Source: Alphaproteobacteria bacterium (GTDB lineage Bacteria > Pseudomonadota > Alphaproteobacteria > Caulobacterales > Caulobacteraceae). Taken from it: a stretch of 8,950 nt of DNA. Each line of letters starts with the position of its first letter. The stretch's first letter is position 1. The notes under the pieces are model-generated. The model made no database searches, was not told the origin of the DNA, and saw only the letters and a program-made list of their open reading frames with translations. The DNA is taken from positions 1 through 8,950 of the forward strand of contig JAGWSE010000314.1 of assembly GCA_028869395.1 (NCBI GenBank). Direction: 5' to 3'. A program made the position numbers and the translations under genes. Positions 6,405 to 8,950 of this stretch are shown here, one piece after another.

Positions 6405-7031
6405 TTAGTCGCGGCGAACGCCGGGGAACAGGCCCATATGGCCGAACACGGCGCGAAGGAACGGGACCTCGCCGCCCAGCGTCTCCTTCAGATGCTCGAA
6501 CTGCTTGAAGCCGGCCATCTCGGCCAGCCCGTGAGCAGCGCACCAGGCGGCGGTGGTGGCGAGCTCCAGCTCGACCGCCGACTCCGGGTCCGCCCCCTGC
6601 TCGATCATGGTGTCTCGCACCTTGCAGAAGGCCGAGTCCTCGCTGGCGTGCATCTGCTCGGGCAGGGCCTCCTTGTCGCGGGCGGCGTCGTACATCACGC
6701 GGTAGAGCGCCGGGTTCTCGCGCGCGAAACAGACGTAGGCGATGCCGAGCGCGGTGAGCTTGTCCCTGGGTTCGGCCTGTTCCTTGGCCCGCGCCATGGC
6801 CGCATCCAGCATCTCCCAGCCTTCGGCGGCGACGGCGTCGAGCAGCTCGGCCTTGTCCTTGAAGTGATGGTAGGGCGCCGCCGGGCTGACGCCGGCCTCG
6901 CGCGCCACGGCCCTCAGGGAGAGCGCCGACGGCCCCTCCGCCTCCAGGATCCGGCGGGCGGCGTCGATGAGCGCCCGGCGGAGGTCGCCGTGGTGGTAGG
7001 GCCGGGCTTCGGCAGCATGAGAGTCTCTCAT
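6405..7031 (-). CDS. TetR/AcrR-family regulator with WHG-type C-terminal domain
   Basis: A 208-aa DNA-binding repressor, normally a dimer. Residues 12-58 form the TetR HTH domain: Y-H-H-G-D-L-R-R-A-L-I-D-A-A, then S-L-R-A-V-A-R-E-A-G-V-S-P-A-A-P-Y-H-H-F (38-57), with recognition helix near 49-55. The C-terminal domain has N-P-A-L-Y-R-V-M-Y (106-114) and W163-x3-H167-G168-L-A-E-M, the signature that names the WHG subclass. The ligand is unknown. The ATG at 7031 has AAGG about ten bases upstream. The gene heads the minus-strand tetR-gluQ-eamA operon and diverges from two tiny membrane-protein genes whose promoters carry a shared dyad, the likely operator. A perfect dyad (7017-7031) covers its own start codon. 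Local and possibly self-regulation is inferred. Confidence 0.9.
   Translation of the reverse strand: MRDSHAAEARPYHHGDLRRALIDAARRILEAEGPSALSLRAVAREAGVSPAAPYHHFKDKAELLDAVAAEGWEMLDAAMARAKEQAEPRDKLTALGIAYVCFARENPALYRVMYDAARDKEALPEQMHASEDSAFCKVRDTMIEQGADPESAVELELATTAAWCAAHGLAEMAGFKQFEHLKETLGGEVPFLRAVFGHMGLFPGVRRD
7017..7031. promoter_or_regulatory. Perfect dyad over the tetR start codon
   Basis: ATGAGAG-T-CTCTCAT is a perfect seven-base inverted repeat whose right end is the tetR start codon (minus strand ATG at 7031-7029). In mRNA it would be a seven-pair stem with a one-base centre, too tight to close fully, so a protein-binding site is more plausible than a hairpin. It differs from the AGAT-N7-ATCT dyads nearby. 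Chance occurrence within coding sequence remains possible. Confidence 0.3.
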
Positions 7032-7050
7032 CGCGCCATCACCTTAACTG

Positions 7051-7083
7051 ATATCTGGACGACGTAAACATATCTTGACGACG
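7051..7083. repeat. Direct repeat ATATCT-[GT]-GACGACG, two copies 19 bp apart
   Basis: ATATCTGGACGACG at 7051-7064 and ATATCTTGACGACG at 7070-7083 match at 13 of 14 positions with a 19-bp period. The second copy contains the -35 hexamer TTGACG of the promoter driving the 37-aa gene; the first has TGGACG instead. They may be binding sites for a regulator acting next to polymerase, or a remnant of promoter duplication. Confidence 0.5.
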
Positions 7084-7102
7084 CTTAGATGGGCTCTATC
7101 TT
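7075..7102 (+). promoter_or_regulatory. Promoter of the 37-aa micro-gene
   Basis: TTGACG (7075-7080) and TATCTT (7097-7102) are separated by 16 bp. The -35 is close to perfect. Transcription would begin near 7109, giving a leader of about 55 nt to the ATG at 7164. The spacer and -10 are covered by the dyad at 7083-7105, as expected for a repressed promoter. Confidence 0.55.
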
Positions 7103-7105
7103 AGC
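7083..7105. promoter_or_regulatory. Putative TetR operator 1 (GCTTAGAT-N7-ATCTTAGC)
   Basis: This imperfect 23-bp dyad has arms that match at seven of eight positions, and one further pair (C7082/G7106) extends it to 25 bp. Its centre (7094) lies between the -35 and -10 of the 37-aa gene promoter and 63 bp from the tetR start. A second copy (7407-7429) matches it at 16 of 23 positions and lies in the same place relative to the next micro-gene. Size and symmetry suit a TetR dimer. Binding by the adjacent TetR is inferred. Confidence 0.5.
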
Positions 7106-7163
7106 GGTGTTCAATTAACAAACGTCCCCGCTCCCCCGGGGTTCAAACTCAAAGGTGTGTGTC

Positions 7164-7277
7164 ATGTCTCTCGCAAGCCTCACCGGCCTCGGCCGGCTGC
7201 TGGACCGGACGGTCCCTTCGCTCCTGCTGCTGCTGGGCCTCGCCTCGGCGGCGGCGGTTGTGGTCGTCGCCGGCTGA
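7164..7277 (+). CDS. 37-aa single-helix membrane protein, paralogue of the 31-aa gene downstream
   Basis: An unrecognised micro-gene. It begins MSLASLTGLGRLLDRTV and ends in a hydrophobic helix rich in Leu, Ala and Val (residues 18-36). The N-terminus carries two Arg, so an inner-membrane peptide with its N-terminus inside is likely. AAAGG at 7151-7155 lies eight bases before the ATG. It has its own promoter, a dyad operator and a strong hairpin terminator 33 bp after the stop, which together support a real gene. Residues 11-31 align without gaps to residues 7-27 of the gene at 7494 (10 of 21 identical: R-x-L-D, V, L-G-L-A-x-A, A). Function is unknown; a regulatory or toxin-like membrane peptide is possible, but nothing in the sequence proves it. 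Confidence 0.7.
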   Translation: MSLASLTGLGRLLDRTVPSLLLLLGLASAAAVVVVAG

Positions 7278-7309
7278 AACCGGCGGAGTCCGTGACATCC
7301 CGCGTACGG

Positions 7310-7332
7310 AGGGGCCCTTCGGGGCCCCTTTT
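7310..7332 (+). terminator. Intrinsic terminator after the 37-aa gene
   Basis: GGGGCCC (7311-7317), the tetraloop TTCG (7318-7321) and GGGCCCC (7322-7328) form a perfect seven-pair stem. A7310 and T7329 can add an eighth pair. TTTT (7329-7332) follows. The stable UUCG loop, pure G/C stem and U run make this the clearest terminator in the window. Confidence 0.88.
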
Positions 7333-7406
7333 CCATTGCCGGTCTTCGGCGGTGCACAATATGCAAAATTGAATAGCTGCACTGCAACATTCTGCATCTG
7401 GTCATC

Positions 7407-7429
7407 GTTCAGATACGTGCTATCTAAGC
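7407..7429. promoter_or_regulatory. Putative TetR operator 2 (GTTCAGAT-N7-ATCTAAGC) with promoter of the 31-aa gene
   Basis: The core AGATA-N5-TATCT is a perfect dyad, and the right arm ATCTAAGC is the exact reverse complement of the left arm of operator 1. It contains TATCTA (7421-7426), which takes the -10 position. The matching -35 (TGGTCA, 7399-7404, 16-bp spacer) is poor, so this promoter may be weak or need an activator. The dyad centre is 76 bp from the ATG at 7494, against 70 bp for operator 1. Confidence 0.5.
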
Positions 7430-7493
7430 ATTGTCCACATGGACGTCGCGGTCCGGATCACCCGGAAGGCGAGAACTCGAACGGAGCTCGACA

Positions 7494-7589
7494 ATGTCGA
7501 TCACCATGAACCGCTTCCTCGACAACATGGTCTCGTGGGTCGTGATCGTCCTCGGCCTGGCGCTCGCCGGCGCCACCGCGGCGCTCTGA
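7494..7589 (+). CDS. 31-aa single-helix membrane protein, paralogue of the 37-aa gene upstream
   Basis: An unrecognised micro-gene starting MSITMNRFLDNMVSW and ending in one hydrophobic helix (about residues 13-31). GGAG at 7483-7486 sits seven bases before the ATG, which favours this start over the in-frame ATG at 7506. It shares R-[LF]-L-D-x2-V, six hydrophobic residues and L-G-L-A-x-A with the 37-aa protein, in identical spacing. It has a separate promoter with the same dyad and a hairpin plus T-run after the stop, so it is a second copy of the same promoter/micro-gene/terminator layout and not a downstream gene of one operon. Role unknown; an inner-membrane location is inferred. Confidence 0.7.
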   Translation: MSITMNRFLDNMVSWVVIVLGLALAGATAAL

Positions 7590-7617
7590 GTCCGAACCCC
7601 AGATGGAAGCCTGCTGA

Positions 7618-7656
7618 GGGCCTCGTCCGCCGCCGCGGGCGGGGCCCGTGGCTTTT
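7618..7656 (+). terminator. Likely terminator after the 31-aa gene
   Basis: GGGCC (7618-7622) pairs with GGCCC (7643-7647), and CCGCC (7627-7631) with GGCGG (7638-7642). The two stems stack with a four-base bulge (TCGT) on the 5' side. TTTT follows at 7653-7656, five bases after the stem. The bulge and the gap make it less convincing than the terminator at 7310-7332. Confidence 0.5.
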
Positions 7657-7688
7657 CTGCAAGCGGCCCGCCATGGAGTCGTCTCAGA

Positions 7689-7705
7689 ATCACTCCTATA
7701 GTGAT
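7689..7705. promoter_or_regulatory. Dyad overlapping a possible -10 upstream of the HNH gene
   Basis: ATCACT-CCTAT-AGTGAT is a perfect six-base inverted repeat. It contains TATAGT (7697-7702), a near-consensus -10, but a poor -35 (TGGAGT, 7674-7679, 17-bp spacer). A transcript from here would have about 115 nt of leader before the gene at 7823. The rest of the gap, 7706-7822, shows nothing else I can support. Confidence 0.35.
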
Positions 7706-7822
7706 CGTGCAGCGGGGCTCGCCCGAGGCGATCGGCCGCTGGCGCATCCGGTCGCGAGGGTTTGGTCTTCAGGTCCGCTTTCCCCGTCATAGGCGTCCGC
7801 CCGCACTCTGGGAGGCCCGGCC

Positions 7823-8383
7823 ATGCAGGTGCTTAGCCGCCCGCCCTCCGGCTGGCCCGCGCTGGTGCTGAACGCCGATTTCCGCCCGCTGTCGTACTAT
7901 CCCCTGTCGCTGTGGCCGTGGCAGGAGGTGATCAAGGCGGTGTTTCTGGATCGGGTCGACGTGGTGTCGACCTACGACCAGATGGTCCATTCCCCCTCGT
8001 TCGAGATGCGCCTGCCGAGCGTCGTCTCGCTGAAGCACTACGTGGCGCAGGACCGGCCGCCAGCCTTCACCCGCTTCAACCTGTTCCTGCGCGACAGTTT
8101 CACGTGCCAGTACTGCCACGCGACCGAGGAGCTGACCTTCGACCATGTGATCCCCCGCTCCCGCGGCGGCCGCACCACCTGGGAGAACATCGTCACCGCC
8201 TGCGCCCGCTGCAATCTGATGAAGGGCGGCCGCACGCCGAGCGAGGCCGAGATGCATCCCCGCTACCGTCCGCGCCGGCCCAGCGCCTGGGAGCTGCAGG
8301 AGCACGGCCGGAAGTTCCCGCCGCACCACCTCCACGAAAGCTGGCTCGACTACCTCTACTGGGACATCGAGCTGGAGGCGTAG
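7823..8383 (+). CDS. HNH nuclease-family protein (stand-alone)
   Basis: A 186-aa protein with a compact N-terminal segment (V-L-N-A-D-F-R-P-L-S-Y-Y-P-L-S-L-W, 15-31, then A-F-T-R-F-N-L-F-L-R-D) and a zinc-ribbon HNH domain. That domain has C95-Q-Y-C98, D107-H108 as the metal and catalytic pair, P-R-S-R-G-G-R-T-T-W-E-N122 and C127-A-R-C130-N, followed by K-G-G. All four zinc cysteines and the H-N-H residues are present, so it should be an active metal-dependent DNA endonuclease. The family is highly conserved in Alphaproteobacteria as a chromosomal single gene of unclear role, not linked to restriction or CRISPR here. GGGAGG (7810-7815) is seven bases before the ATG. The C-terminus is rich in Trp, His and acidic residues. 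No methylase or partner gene adjoins it. Confidence 0.88.
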   Translation: MQVLSRPPSGWPALVLNADFRPLSYYPLSLWPWQEVIKAVFLDRVDVVSTYDQMVHSPSFEMRLPSVVSLKHYVAQDRPPAFTRFNLFLRDSFTCQYCHATEELTFDHVIPRSRGGRTTWENIVTACARCNLMKGGRTPSEAEMHPRYRPRRPSAWELQEHGRKFPPHHLHESWLDYLYWDIELEA

Positions 8384-8490
8384 GGCCCCGGTCTCGCTCC
8401 GGAGTGCGGTTCAGCGCCCGCGGCGTCGCGACCGATTTGCGGTTGGCGATCGACCTGTTAGAGGCCCCCTTGTGCCAACTGGAGGTGGTG

Positions 8491-8727
8491 ATGAGTGATC
8501 CTGTGGCCGAGGCGCTGCAAGAGAAGTCGCTTACGGATGTTCGCATCGAACGGGCCCCGGAGGGGCACATTCGCAAGATCGAGGCGCGCCGCCCCGATGG
8601 GATCCCTGTGACGGTGATCATGGATGAGCCGCGCGAGGATCAACACTGGATAAACGCAGTGTGGGCGCGGGCCGACCCGGAGGGATTCATGGCGGCCATA
8701 GCCGCCGGCGAGGGTGGCGGATCGTAA
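8491..8727 (+). CDS. Uncharacterised 78-aa protein
   Basis: I do not recognise the family. The product is small, soluble and acidic, with a predicted pattern of a short helix (1-12), a strand pair around D-V-R-I-E-R and R-K-I-E-A-R-R-P-D-G-I-P-V-T-V-I-M (16-44), then Q-H-W-I-N-A-V-W-A (51-59) and a helix ending in a Gly-rich tail. Support for translation is GGAGG at 8481-8485, five bases before the ATG. It starts 107 bp after the HNH gene on the same strand. The opposite strand also has an open frame (8458-8646) but without a ribosome site. Codon use looks slightly less G/C-biased at third positions (several GAT, CCT, GTT) than in the neighbours, which may mean a lowly expressed or newer gene. 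Confidence 0.6.
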   Translation: MSDPVAEALQEKSLTDVRIERAPEGHIRKIEARRPDGIPVTVIMDEPREDQHWINAVWARADPEGFMAAIAAGEGGGS

Positions 8728-8736
8728 AGGGGGGAT

Positions 8737-8794
8737 GGCGGAGCTCCGCCTGACGGCCGACGTCTGAGTGAGGGCGCTCGGGCGCCAGCCTCAC
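8737..8794. terminator. Hairpins between convergent genes
   Basis: A perfect 14-bp palindrome (GGCGGAGCTCCGCC, 8737-8750) is followed by a bulged hairpin, GTGAGG/CCTCAC (8768-8773 with 8789-8794) around GCGC-TCGG-GCGC. The second overlaps the stop codon of the minus-strand gene. No T run is present, so termination from both sides is likely from position but not proven. Confidence 0.35.
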
Positions 8795-8950
8795 CCGCCG
8801 GTGTAGGCGAATCCGGCCTGGGCGTAGTGGCCGATGATGTCGACGCCGAAGGGGGCGTTGTGCAGGGCCACGTCGGTGAGGAAGGCGTCGTTGGAATGGG
8901 CGTAGGTCCCGACGTCGGCCTTCTCGGCCTCGGCCATCAGCCAGCCGGCC
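8791..8950 (-). CDS. Unidentified protein, C-terminal 52 residues (runs off the right edge)
   Basis: Reading in from the right edge, an open frame runs to the TGA at 8793-8791. Its end includes A-G-W-L-M-A-E-A-E-K-A-D-V-G-T-Y-A, then S-N-D-A-F-L-T-D-V-A-L and G-V-D-I-I-G-H-Y, finishing with A-Y-T-G-G. The strong third-position G/C bias and absence of stops support real coding. The helical A-E-A-x-K-A-D-V-G-x-Y-A pattern vaguely recalls the end of large secreted repeat proteins of Caulobacter-type bacteria, but this is a weak impression and I give no family. The rest of the gene is outside the window. Confidence 0.55.
   Translation of the reverse strand, partial: AGWLMAEAEKADVGTYAHSNDAFLTDVALHNAPFGVDIIGHYAQAGFAYTGG

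Noticed and set aside
7404..7490. SOS (LexA) boxes of the alphaproteobacterial GTTC-N7-GTTC type near the micro-genes
   Set aside because: GTTC at 7407 and 7142 and GAAC repeats near 7474-7482 lack a partner at N7, so a SidA-like SOS control is not supported.
7424..7792. Overlapping frames of about 107-117 codons on both strands around the 31-aa gene
   Set aside because: No ribosome sites, Arg/Pro/Ser-rich, and they run through a hairpin terminator and promoter elements.
1..8950. CRISPR array, tRNA/rRNA genes, insertion sequences, phage or restriction-modification cluster
   Set aside because: No spaced repeats, cloverleaf, transposase motif or methylase was seen; the HNH gene stands alone and belongs to a chromosomal family.

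Overview
The window is GC-rich DNA with compact, mostly intron-free bacterial gene organisation. The proteins resemble those of Alphaproteobacteria: an alphaproteobacterial-type SelO, a DUF2231 membrane protein, a GluQRS and a stand-alone HNH protein. A Caulobacteraceae member (Caulobacter/Phenylobacterium-like) is my best guess. It is an inference from protein style and from promoter elements such as TTGCGC-N17-GCTAAG, not a search result. The window looks chromosomal: I see no insertion sequence, phage gene, tRNA, rRNA or CRISPR array.

Left part (1-2124): the 5' end of an NhaA Na+/H+ antiporter leaves on the minus strand. Diverging from it is a two-gene operon of a carboxymuconolactone-decarboxylase-like protein and an NAD-type short-chain dehydrogenase. 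A DUF2231 four-helix membrane protein points back at it, and the two converging stop codons share a CTAG.

Middle (2312-4506): a 174-aa protein with a C-terminal membrane anchor, the pseudokinase-type AMPylase SelO, and a 26-aa membrane peptide. The peptide's leader can be drawn as a three-way-junction RNA. A run of three hairpins (4519-4589) separates this plus-strand block from the minus-strand operon that follows.

Minus-strand operon (7031 down to 4624): a TetR/WHG regulator, GluQRS (tRNA-Asp queuosine glutamylation) and a ten-helix EamA/DMT exporter. They are tightly packed: a 10-bp gap, then an 8-bp overlap with a TTG start.

The most interesting stretch is 7051-7656, directly divergent from tetR. 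Two tandem transcription units each contain a promoter, a small single-helix membrane protein (37 aa and 31 aa) and a hairpin terminator. The two proteins are diverged paralogues, with 10 of 21 identical residues in a gap-free core. Both promoters carry the same 23-bp dyad (GCTTAGAT-N7-ATCTTAGC and GTTCAGAT-N7-ATCTAAGC) over the -10 element. I propose that the neighbouring TetR protein controls both micro-genes. Two direct repeats and a dyad over the tetR start codon add to the regulatory density.

Right part (7823-8950): a stand-alone HNH nuclease-family gene, an unrecognised 78-aa gene with a strong ribosome-binding site, and the C-terminal end of an unidentified minus-strand gene.
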